A DNA stretch of 21,164 nt, from positions 1-21,164 of the forward strand of contig CALEYY010000246.1 of the NCBI GenBank assembly GCA_937928295.1, written 5' to 3'. Source of the stretch: an uncultured Moraxellaceae bacterium. GTDB taxonomy: Bacteria > Pseudomonadota > Gammaproteobacteria > Pseudomonadales > Moraxellaceae. Positions 6,628 to 13,297 of this stretch are shown here, one piece after another; position 1 is the first letter of the stretch, and each line of letters begins with the position of its first letter. The notes under the pieces are model-generated. The model was given only the letters and a program-made list of their open reading frames with translations. It did no database searches and was not told the origin of the DNA. Both the position numbers and the translations under genes were made by a program.

Positions 6628-7926
6628 TCAGCGTAAATAGGGAGACCACACCGGTTCTCTAACTTCTCCATCGACAGCAGGAAGTCGCAGCTTGAAACGG
6701 CCATCTAGCGACATGATGCCCAAAACGCCTTTGCTGCCCTTGCGGGTGGCATAGACGACCATTTTACTGTTGGGGGAGAAGCTGGGAGATTCGTCCAGTG
6801 GCGTGTCAGTCAGCGTGCTGAACACGCCGTTGCCAAGATCCTGGAGCGCAATCGTGTAGTTGTTGCCGCCGGCCTGATGAACAATCGCCAGATAACGATC
6901 ATTCGGGCTGATATCGGCACGAGCATTGAAGCTGCCCGTAAAGGTCAGGCGCTTGGTATCGCCTGTGGCGATGTTCAAGCGATAAATCTGCGGGCCGCCG
7001 CTGCGATCAGAGGTAAACACCAGGGACTTGCCATCTTTGGTCCAGCGAGGCTCAGTGTCGATTGCCGGGTTATTGGTTAGGCGAGTCAAGGCATTGTTTT
7101 CCAGATCCATAACATAGAGTTCTGGATTGCCGTCACGTGACAGTGTCATGGCCATGCGCTTGCCATCGGGCGACCAGGATGGTGCGCCGTTGAGGCCACT
7201 GAAGTCAGTCAGTTTGGTGCGCTGGCGCGTCGCCAGATTCTGTACAAAAATGGCTGGCTTACGGCTCTCGAACGAGACATAGGCGATCTGGCGAGCACTG
7301 GGCGACCATGTGGGTGACAAAATAGGCTCGACAGAGTCGAGCAGCGTCACCTGGCGAGCACCATCAATATCGGAAAGCTCTAAGCGATAACGCTTGCGGC
7401 CCTCTTTTTTGTACTGGTTAACATAGAGAATCTTGGTAGCGAAAATGCCGGGTTCGCCTGTTGATTGCTTATATATCTTGTCCGCAATGTAGTGCGCGGC
7501 ATCGCGCCAGCGGCCAGTGTCTACTGTGAATGTTTCGCCCAGAACGCGCTCCAGCCCGCCGCGCTTGAGCACTTCATAGCGAAAGCTCAAACGACCATCC
7601 GGCAGGCGGTTGACATTGCCTACCACGATGAAGTCAGCGGGAACATTCTGCCAGACACCAGGCAGAATCTCTGCGCTGCTGGTGGGCAACGAAGGTAGCT
7701 TGTCGCGTTCTATGACATTGAATGAGCCACTGCGATCCAGATCGGCGGCAATGATCGAGCCTGTATTGTCACCATTCTGAATGCCACCAAACGGGACAAC
7801 GGCAACCGGAGTGGCTTCATTCAGTCGTTGCGTGATCTCGATGGTTAGCGCGGCGTGTACAACGGGCGCAGCAACGCCGAATAGTGCCAACAAGAGCAAT
7901 TTGAAGCCGTATGGGCGAAAACGCAT
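6628..7926 (-). CDS. tolB: Tol-Pal translocation protein TolB
   Basis: TolB is a periplasmic beta-propeller that binds Pal and is released from it by TolA, allowing Pal to move to the septum. The mature protein follows a clear signal peptide (Arg-Phe-Arg start, 'LLLLALFGVAA', cut near 'VHA|AL'). The N-terminal alpha/beta domain contains 'AVVPFGG'. From about residue 190 there are repeated propeller blades with 'SPTWSPSARQIAYVS', 'APSWSPDGKRMAMT', 'EPRWTKDGKSLVFTSDRSG' and 'ESPSFSPNSKMVVY'. The length of 432 residues is normal. The start at ATG 7926 is chosen because GGAGGA sits 6 nt upstream; ATG 7932 would touch that site. Confidence 0.97.
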   Translation of the reverse strand: MRFRPYGFKLLLLALFGVAAPVVHAALTIEITQRLNEATPVAVVPFGGIQNGDNTGSIIAADLDRSGSFNVIERDKLPSLPTSSAEILPGVWQNVPADFIVVGNVNRLPDGRLSFRYEVLKRGGLERVLGETFTVDTGRWRDAAHYIADKIYKQSTGEPGIFATKILYVNQYKKEGRKRYRLELSDIDGARQVTLLDSVEPILSPTWSPSARQIAYVSFESRKPAIFVQNLATRQRTKLTDFSGLNGAPSWSPDGKRMAMTLSRDGNPELYVMDLENNALTRLTNNPAIDTEPRWTKDGKSLVFTSDRSGGPQIYRLNIATGDTKRLTFTGSFNARADISPNDRYLAIVHQAGGNNYTIALQDLGNGVFSTLTDTPLDESPSFSPNSKMVVYATRKGSKGVLGIMSLDGRFKLRLPAVDGEVREPVWSPYLR

Positions 7927-7928
7927 CG

Positions 7929-8750
7929 TCATTCCTCCGGCTTGAATTTTAACAGCAGTACCTTGAATTGCTCTCGAAACAACGCGGGATCCGAAGGTAC
8001 AGGCAATGGATTAGCGCGGCTGACGGCATCTTTTGCACTTTCATCGAATGCGTCACTACCGCTGGATTTTACCACTACCACTGAGGCAACTTCCCCTCCC
8101 GGCAATAGTGTAATGCGTAACTCGGTGACTAACTTACCGGAAACCGCCGGAGGACGGCGCCAGTTCGATTTAATTTTCCGATTGATGGCCAGCTGAAACT
8201 CGCCAATTTGTGCACTCATGCGCCGTGCTCGTTCGTTGGTCGCATCTGCGGCAATGGCATCTGCTTCTGCTTTTAAGGCATCTGCAATCGCTTTCTGGCG
8301 CGCTTCAGCTTCTCGCTGTTTGCGTGCAGCCGCCTGTTCATCGGAAATCCGCTTAGTTTCTTTTTCAATGGCCGCGAGTTCTTCATCAGGTGGATCGATG
8401 GTGGGCTTGGGCTTGACGACATCGGGTTTGGCTGGAGCCGGTTTGATAATCTTTTCGGGCGTTGGCGACACCGCCGGCTTGGGCTTGGCGACAGGCTCCG
8501 GTTTAACGAGCTCAGGCAAGGGCTTTGGCTTGGGCGGCGGCTCTACTTTTACTGGTTCGGGCTCTACAATAGAGGGTTCTGCTGCTGCCGAGCTTGCTGT
8601 GCTCTGGCTGGGAGGCGCCGCCATCAAGATGGCTTGCATTACTTTCGGTGGCTTCGGCAGCTGCGCAGGCTTTGCATAAATCCAGAGCAGCGCAATCAAT
8701 ACGCTGTGCAGGAGTATGGATGCGAGTACCGTAGGCAACGACAGCTTCAT
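7929..8750 (-). CDS. tolA: Cell envelope protein TolA
   Basis: TolA transmits the proton-driven movement of TolQR across the periplasm to TolB-Pal. The 273-residue protein has one N-terminal membrane helix at about 8-24 ('VLASILLHSVLIALLWIY'). A Pro/Lys/Glu-rich segment at about 50-120 contains many 'KP' and 'EP' units, and a helical Ala/Lys/Glu stretch follows at about 125-175 ('RKQREAEARQKAIADALKAE'). The C-terminal TonB/TolA-type domain begins near 'INRKIKSNWRRPP' and ends in 'FKVLLLKFKPEE'. The helical middle is shorter than in E. coli TolA (421 residues), with more of the spacer made of Pro-rich sequence. It lies between tolR (9-nt gap) and tolB (2-nt gap). Confidence 0.93.
   Translation of the reverse strand: MKLSLPTVLASILLHSVLIALLWIYAKPAQLPKPPKVMQAILMAAPPSQSTASSAAAEPSIVEPEPVKVEPPPKPKPLPELVKPEPVAKPKPAVSPTPEKIIKPAPAKPDVVKPKPTIDPPDEELAAIEKETKRISDEQAAARKQREAEARQKAIADALKAEADAIAADATNERARRMSAQIGEFQLAINRKIKSNWRRPPAVSGKLVTELRITLLPGGEVASVVVVKSSGSDAFDESAKDAVSRANPLPVPSDPALFREQFKVLLLKFKPEE
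7933..7938 (-). promoter_or_regulatory. Strong ribosome binding site of tolB, inside the tolA 3' end
   Basis: GGAGGA on the minus strand directly abuts ATG 7932 and is 6 nt from ATG 7926. Only the second spacing works, which sets the tolB start and gives tolB its own strong initiation signal within the last codons of tolA. Confidence 0.75.
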
Positions 8751-8759
8751 GTCAGATAG

Positions 8760-9200
8760 TCACTTGGTGCTGGGCAATTCAGTGAGCAGGCCGACCTGCT
8801 TGACACCGCCTTGCTGCAACGACGACATCAGCTCGATCACGCGGCCATAGCCGACCTCACGATCGCCATTGACCAGCACCGGCACATCGCCACGAATCTG
8901 GCGTAGGGCGCGAATTTCCGCTGGCAGGCTCTCCGCCGTCACGGCTTCACGGGTATCCGGGTCAGTCTGCAGCCAGAAGCTGCCGTTGGCTTTCACGGTC
9001 ACGATGAGCGGTTGCTGATCCTTCAGGCTCAGGGCATCGGCCTCGGCCTGTGGCAAATCAACTTCAATGCCTTGCGTCAGCATGGGTGCGGTAATCATGA
9101 AAATGACCAGCAGTACTAGCATCACATCGATGTAGGGCACCACATTCATTTCCGCCATGGGTGCTTTGCGTTCGCGCCGGAACTGGCTTTTCAGGCTCAT
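8760..9200 (-). CDS. tolR: Tol-Pal motor subunit TolR (ExbD family)
   Basis: TolR pairs with TolQ as the proton channel of the Tol motor in the inner membrane. The 146-residue protein has a basic cytoplasmic start ('FRRERK'). One membrane helix at about 20-40 carries the proton-accepting Asp25 in 'NVVPYIDVMLVLLVIFM'. A periplasmic domain follows, with 'VPVLVNGDREVGYGRVIELM', the usual ExbD/TolR region. The start at ATG 9200 is kept because the basic residues precede the helix as in homologues; ATG 9158 would remove them. It begins 2 nt after tolQ ends. Confidence 0.95.
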   Translation of the reverse strand: MSLKSQFRRERKAPMAEMNVVPYIDVMLVLLVIFMITAPMLTQGIEVDLPQAEADALSLKDQQPLIVTVKANGSFWLQTDPDTREAVTAESLPAEIRALRQIRGDVPVLVNGDREVGYGRVIELMSSLQQGGVKQVGLLTELPSTK

Positions 9201-9202
9201 GA

Positions 9203-9886
9203 TCAGCGTCCGGCGTGGGCTTCACGATGCAAAATCGTGCTCAGCTCTTCGGCAAAGATTTCGTAGCGCGAGAGCAGGGTGTTGCTGCGCGCCGCGAAGC
9301 GGTTGTAGGCGAGCACGGCGGGGATGGCAGCAAACAGGCCGATGGCCGTGGCAATCAGAGCTTCGGCAATGCCGGGCGCAACCACGGAGAGCGTGGCTTG
9401 CTGTACTTTGGCGAGGCCGATGAACGAGGTCATGATGCCCCAGACCGTACCAAACAGACCCACATAGGGGCTGGTCGAGCCGACGCTGGCGAGGAAGGGC
9501 AGCTGCGCTTCGAGCTTGCTCTGCTCAACGCTGAGCGAAATGCGCAGCGCGCGTGACACGCCTTGCATCAGCGCATCGGCATCGGCGCGCTTGTCACGCA
9601 GGCGCTGAAACTCTTGGTAGCCGGCACGGAACAGATTTTCGCAGCCGGAGTCCGGATTCGGCTGGTGATTGACCTGCTCGTGAAGCTGCTGCATGTCCAC
9701 GCCAGACCAGAAGCGCTCTTCAAAGGCTTTGCTGAGGCCGTCGGCACGGTGAAAGAAACCGGAGCGCTGCACAATGATAGCCCAAGACATGATGGACGCC
9801 AGCATGAGCAGCAACATGACGGCCTGCACGACCGGGCTGGCATTGATAATGAGGGAGGCGACGGTCATTTCGGGAGCGGCGGTCAT
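9203..9886 (-). CDS. tolQ: Tol-Pal motor subunit TolQ (MotA/ExbB family)
   Basis: TolQ forms the pentameric inner-membrane stator that, with TolR, energises TolA. The 227-residue length is typical. Three membrane helices are visible: about 15-36 ('VVQAVMLLLMLASIMSWAII'), about 130-155 ('STSPYVGLFGTVWGIMTSFIGL') and about 170-195 ('IAEALIATAIGLFAAIPAVLAYN'). The second and third carry the family's 'GLFGTVWGIM' and 'EALIATAIGL' motifs. Its ATG overlaps the ybgC stop (ATGA, 4 nt) and its stop is 2 nt before tolR. Confidence 0.97.
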   Translation of the reverse strand: MTAAPEMTVASLIINASPVVQAVMLLLMLASIMSWAIIVQRSGFFHRADGLSKAFEERFWSGVDMQQLHEQVNHQPNPDSGCENLFRAGYQEFQRLRDKRADADALMQGVSRALRISLSVEQSKLEAQLPFLASVGSTSPYVGLFGTVWGIMTSFIGLAKVQQATLSVVAPGIAEALIATAIGLFAAIPAVLAYNRFAARSNTLLSRYEIFAEELSTILHREAHAGR

Positions 9887-10299
9887 GTCACGGTTTCCAG
9901 GGCAGTGGTCAGCAAGGCCGACAAGGTAGAGGGGAGTGCGCGCGGTTTCAAGCTATTGCGATCCACGCAGGCGACTTCGATCAATCCGCAGGCTATTTCC
10001 ACGCCCTCGCGGAGGATGCGTTGACGAAAATGCAGCGATGCGCGGCCGATTTTTGTGACTTCAGCGCAGGCTGTCAGTGCGTCGTCAAGGCGAGCCGGCT
10101 GGCGATAGCTCACTTCAGCATGGCGCACCACGAAAAACACCGGTTCGGCGCTGACCAAATAGTGATCAAATCCCAAGCTGCGCAGCCATTCGGTGCGTGC
10201 CCGCTCCATGAATTTCAAGTAGTTAACATAGTAAACAATGCCACCAGCGTCTGTATCTTCTATGTAAACGCGGAGCGGGAACTGGAATTCGGGCAGCAT
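9883..10299 (-). CDS. ybgC: Tol-Pal associated acyl-CoA thioesterase YbgC
   Basis: YbgC is a cytoplasmic hotdog-fold thioesterase acting on acyl-CoA (or acyl-ACP) and is encoded with the tol genes in most gammaproteobacteria. The 138-residue protein has the catalytic-region signature 'YIEDTDAGGIVYYVNYLKF', with the expected Asp at residue 17, followed by 'MERARTEWLRSLG'. The start ATG shares one base with the ruvB stop (TGATG), and its own stop overlaps tolQ. Its physiological substrate remains uncertain in the family; a link to phospholipid metabolism has been proposed. Confidence 0.95.
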   Translation of the reverse strand: MLPEFQFPLRVYIEDTDAGGIVYYVNYLKFMERARTEWLRSLGFDHYLVSAEPVFFVVRHAEVSYRQPARLDDALTACAEVTKIGRASLHFRQRILREGVEIACGLIEVACVDRNSLKPRALPSTLSALLTTALETVT

Positions 10300-11318
10300 C
10301 AGCCGACTCCATTTTCTGGCGGTTTCAGGCCCAGCAGCAGCCAGCCTTGGGCGCTGGCCATGCGGCCACGGGCCGTGCGCAGAATCAGCCCCTGCTGAAT
10401 CAGGTAGGGCTCGATCACATCTTCCAGCGTGCCGGCATCTTCAGACAGCGCAGCCGCCAGCGACTCAACACCGACCGGGCCGCCGGCAAACTTGTCGATG
10501 AGCATGTGCAGGAAGCGCCGGTCGAGGCCGTCGAGACCTTGCGGATCGACATCGAGCATGGCCAGTGCGGCGGCAGCGACGGGCTGGCTGATGATGCCGT
10601 CGGCCTTGAATTCGGCGTAATCACGAACGCGCCGTAGTAGTCGATTGGCGATGCGTGGCGTGCCACGGGCGCGACGGGCGATCTCGGCCGCGCCGGCCGG
10701 GTCAATCTGCAAGTTCAGCAGATGCGCCGAGCGCGACACGATGTGCGTGAGGTCGGCGACATTGTAGAACTCCAGGCGCTGCACGATGCCGAAGCGATCG
10801 CGCAGCGGCGAGGTCAGCAGGCCGGCGCGCGTGGTAGCACCGACCAGCGTAAACGGCGGCAGATCGAGCTTGATCGAGCGCGCGGCCGGGCCTTCGCCGA
10901 TCATGATGTCGAGCTGGTAGTCTTCCATCGCCGGATAGAGAATTTCTTCAACTACCGGCGATAGGCGGTGAATTTCGTCGATAAACAGCACATCGCCGGC
11001 TTCAAGGTTGGTCAGCAGCGCGGCGAGATCGCCGGCACGCTCCAGCACTGGGCCGGAGGTTGAGCGCAGCTGGCCGCCCATTTCGCGGGCGATGATATTC
11101 GCCAGCGTGGTCTTGCCCAGGCCGGGCGGGCCGAAAATAAGGGTGTGATCCAGCGCTTCACCACGGGCATTGGCTGCGCCGATGAAGATTTCCATCTGCT
11201 CGCGCACAATCGGCTGGCCCACATAGTCGGCCAGCCGGGTCGGGCGGATGGCGCGATCAATCAGCTCTTCCTGCGGCTTGCCCTGACTGGTGATGAGGCG
11301 ATCCGACTCAATGCTCAT
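10299..11318 (-). CDS. ruvB: Holliday junction branch migration ATPase RuvB
   Basis: RuvB is the hexameric AAA+ motor that, loaded by RuvA, drives branch migration of Holliday junctions in recombination repair. The 339-residue protein has Walker A 'GPPGLGKT' (63-70), Walker B 'LFIDEIHRL', sensor 1 'LVGATTRAG' and the arginine-finger region 'SPLRDRFGI'. The C-terminal winged helix contains 'YLIQQGLILRTARGR'. All key elements are present. The start ATG overlaps the ruvA stop by 4 nt and the stop overlaps ybgC by 1 nt, joining the repair genes to the tol genes in one transcription unit. Confidence 0.98.
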   Translation of the reverse strand: MSIESDRLITSQGKPQEELIDRAIRPTRLADYVGQPIVREQMEIFIGAANARGEALDHTLIFGPPGLGKTTLANIIAREMGGQLRSTSGPVLERAGDLAALLTNLEAGDVLFIDEIHRLSPVVEEILYPAMEDYQLDIMIGEGPAARSIKLDLPPFTLVGATTRAGLLTSPLRDRFGIVQRLEFYNVADLTHIVSRSAHLLNLQIDPAGAAEIARRARGTPRIANRLLRRVRDYAEFKADGIISQPVAAAALAMLDVDPQGLDGLDRRFLHMLIDKFAGGPVGVESLAAALSEDAGTLEDVIEPYLIQQGLILRTARGRMASAQGWLLLGLKPPENGVG

Positions 11319-11923
11319 TTCAGCAGGCCTTTCAGCGCGGCACGAACCAGTTCGGCGGTCTCAGTGTGCAGCCCAAGCACAGCCTTCACGGCTTTTTGCG
11401 CTTCCAGTGGCTTGTAGCCCAGCGCGACCAGCGCACTTTCGGCCTCTTCCTGCGGGCTGGCCGGCTCCACAAATAGCGGCGTGGCTGGCGCATTCAGCGT
11501 AACTTTCTGCACCAGTTCGAGCTTGCCGATCTTGTCACGCAGTTCGATCACCAAGCGCTCGGCGGTCTTCTTGCCGACACCGGGAATCTTGGTCAGCATG
11601 AGTACATCTTCACGCGCGATGCAGCCCCGGAAGGTGTCGATGTCCATGCCGGAGAGCAGCGCCAGCGCCAGTTTCGGGCCGACGCCACTGATCTTGATGA
11701 GCAGGCGGAACACTTGCAGGCTGTCGCGATCATGAAAGCCGAAGAGCTGATGCGCGTCTTCACGCACGCTCAGGTGCGTCCACAGCGTGACGGATTCGCC
11801 CAGCGCCGGCAGCTGATAGAAGGTGCTCAGCGGCACATCCACTTCGTAGCCCACGCCGTGCACATCCAGCACCACATGCGGGCTGACTTTTTCAACTAAT
11901 ACACCCTGCAAACGCGCAATCAT
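11315..11923 (-). CDS. ruvA: Holliday junction binding protein RuvA
   Basis: RuvA tetramers hold the Holliday junction open and recruit RuvB. The 202-residue protein has the N-terminal OB domain beginning 'MIARLQGVLVEKVSPHVVLDVHGVGYEV'-like sequence. Two helix-hairpin-helix motifs are present at about 70-85 ('LIKISGVGPKLALALLS') and 105-125 ('LTKIPGVGKKTAERLVIEL'). The C-terminal RuvB-binding domain contains 'EEAESALVALGYKPLEAQKAV'. A 63-nt gap separates it from ruvC; this holds a direct repeat GAAGCCCC-TAA-GAAGCCCC and a weak purine-rich AGAGAG before the ATG. Confidence 0.97.
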   Translation of the reverse strand: MIARLQGVLVEKVSPHVVLDVHGVGYEVDVPLSTFYQLPALGESVTLWTHLSVREDAHQLFGFHDRDSLQVFRLLIKISGVGPKLALALLSGMDIDTFRGCIAREDVLMLTKIPGVGKKTAERLVIELRDKIGKLELVQKVTLNAPATPLFVEPASPQEEAESALVALGYKPLEAQKAVKAVLGLHTETAELVRAALKGLLK

Positions 11924-11986
11924 GCCAACTCTCTTTGGGGCTTCTTAGGGGCTTCAGGCTTGATGCCAGCTTGACGGCGGTACGGT

Positions 11987-12505
11987 TTAGCGCCCGCGAC
12001 CGCGACGCAAACCCGATAAATCCATTCTAGCCAGATTCGCACTGGCATGGGCGTGACAAATTGCCGCAGCCAGGCCGTCGGCGGCATCGGCCTGCGGGGC
12101 TTTGTCGAGCTTGAGCAGGTGCATGACCATGTGCTGCACCTGCGCTTTCTCGGCGGCACCGGTGCCGACCACGGCGAGCTTGATCTGGCGCGCGCTGTAT
12201 TCGGCAACGGGGATATTCTGGCTGACCAGTGCCGCCAGTGCGGCACCGCGGGCCTGGCCGAGCTTGAGCGCGGAGTCTGCATTATTGGACAGAAATACCT
12301 GCTCAACGCTGGCCTGCGTCGGCTGCCATTGCGCGATGAGTTCGATCAGGCTGGTGAAGATGGTTTTCACACGGTCGGGCAGGGCCTGTTCGGTATTCAT
12401 GCGGATGCAACCGCTGTCTACATAGCGCCAGCCGCGACCCTCGGCCGCGATGATGCCGTAGCCGGTAATACGCGAACCCGGATCGATGCCGATGATGATG
12501 CTCAT
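11987..12505 (-). CDS. ruvC: Holliday junction resolvase RuvC
   Basis: RuvC is the dimeric endonuclease that cuts Holliday junctions symmetrically. The 172-residue protein carries the four acidic catalytic residues: Asp8 ('GIDPGS'), Glu68 ('SVEQVF'), Asp140 and Asp143 ('ADAADGLA'). It ends in a basic 'LRRGRGR' tail. The start codon lies inside one arm of a 14-bp perfect inverted repeat and has no good Shine-Dalgarno sequence, so its translation may be regulated or weak. It lies 39 nt after yebC, a pairing common in gammaproteobacteria. Confidence 0.97.
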   Translation of the reverse strand: MSIIIGIDPGSRITGYGIIAAEGRGWRYVDSGCIRMNTEQALPDRVKTIFTSLIELIAQWQPTQASVEQVFLSNNADSALKLGQARGAALAALVSQNIPVAEYSARQIKLAVVGTGAAEKAQVQHMVMHLLKLDKAPQADAADGLAAAICHAHASANLARMDLSGLRRGRGR

Positions 12506-12536
12506 GTCATTGCTATCGCGAGTGACATGAGCATCA
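12496..12536 (-). promoter_or_regulatory. 14-bp perfect hairpin burying the ruvC start codon
   Basis: On the minus-strand RNA, TGATGCTCATGTCA (12536-12523) pairs perfectly with TGACATGAGCATCA (12509-12496) across a 13-nt loop. The ruvC ATG (12505-12503) and its next three codons are in the second arm. There is no U-run after the stem, so it is not an ordinary intrinsic terminator; sequestration of the start codon, or a protein operator, fits better. The hairpin is seen directly; its function is inferred. Confidence 0.75.
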
Positions 12537-12544
12537 GGCCGGCG

Positions 12545-13294
12545 TCAGGCATTCAGCGCCGCCATCACGGCATCGCTGAAGTTGGCGTTGGTATAGACAT
12601 TCTGGACATCGTCCAGATCTTCCAGCATGTCGATCATCTTCATCAGCTTTTCGGCCTGCTCGATGTCGCTGATCTCGGCATCGGTCGATGCCTTCATGGT
12701 GACTTCGGCGTTTTCCGGCTTCAGACCGGCGCTGGCCAGCGCATCCATGATGGCACCGAAGGCTTCCGGCGAAGTCACCACGGTCACGCCGTCGGCATCG
12801 CTTTCCACATCATCGGCACCGGCTTCGAGCGCCACTTCGATGATGCGATCTTCATCCGTGCCGGCCGGAAAGCTGATCTCGCCGCGCTTGGCGAAGAGGT
12901 AGGCGACCGAGCCGTTGGTGCCCAGGTTGCCGCCATTTCGGCTGAAGGCATGGCGCACTTCGGCGACGGTACGGTTGATGTTGTCGGTCATGGCCTCGAC
13001 CAGTACCGCCACACCGCCGATGCCATAGCCTTCGTAGGTCAGCTCGTCGAGCTTTTTGTCCTCTTCACCGCCGGCACCCCGTTGGATGGCGCGGTTGACG
13101 ACATCGCGCGTCATGTTCGCGCCCAGCGCCTTGGACACGATGGCGCGCAGACGCGGGTTGTCGGCTTCCGACGGGCCGCCGAGGCGAGCCGCTACCGTGA
13201 TTTCACGGATGAACTTGGTAAACACCTTGCCACGCGAGGCATCGGTACGCGCCTTTTTGTGCTTGATGTTCGCCCATTTTGAGTGACCGGCCAT
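12545..13294 (-). CDS. yebC: YebC/PmpR/TACO1-family protein
   Basis: YebC-family proteins are cytoplasmic. Members have been described as DNA-binding regulators (PmpR in Pseudomonas), and more recent work on the family shows that they assist ribosomes on difficult proline-containing stretches. The 249-residue protein is complete and matches the family from 'MAGHSKWANIKHKKARTD' to 'VYTNANFSD'. It contains the conserved 'TYEGYGIGGVAVLVEAMTDN' and 'GGNLGTNGSVAY'. An AAGGAA lies 9 nt before the start, and the gene starts 3 nt after aspS ends. The sequence does not tell which role applies here. Confidence 0.96.
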   Translation of the reverse strand: MAGHSKWANIKHKKARTDASRGKVFTKFIREITVAARLGGPSEADNPRLRAIVSKALGANMTRDVVNRAIQRGAGGEEDKKLDELTYEGYGIGGVAVLVEAMTDNINRTVAEVRHAFSRNGGNLGTNGSVAYLFAKRGEISFPAGTDEDRIIEVALEAGADDVESDADGVTVVTSPEAFGAIMDALASAGLKPENAEVTMKASTDAEISDIEQAEKLMKMIDMLEDLDDVQNVYTNANFSDAVMAALNA

Positions 13295-13297
13295 GAC

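Noticed and set aside
8380..8600. Repetitive Pro/Lys/Glu codons in tolA as a possible DNA repeat array
   Set aside because: The repeats are irregular at the nucleotide level and are explained by the Pro-rich spacer of TolA.
12047..13282. 411-codon plus-strand open frame opposite ruvC and yebC
   Set aside because: It lies antisense across two real genes and their intergenic hairpin, with a low-complexity antisense-like composition and no start signal.
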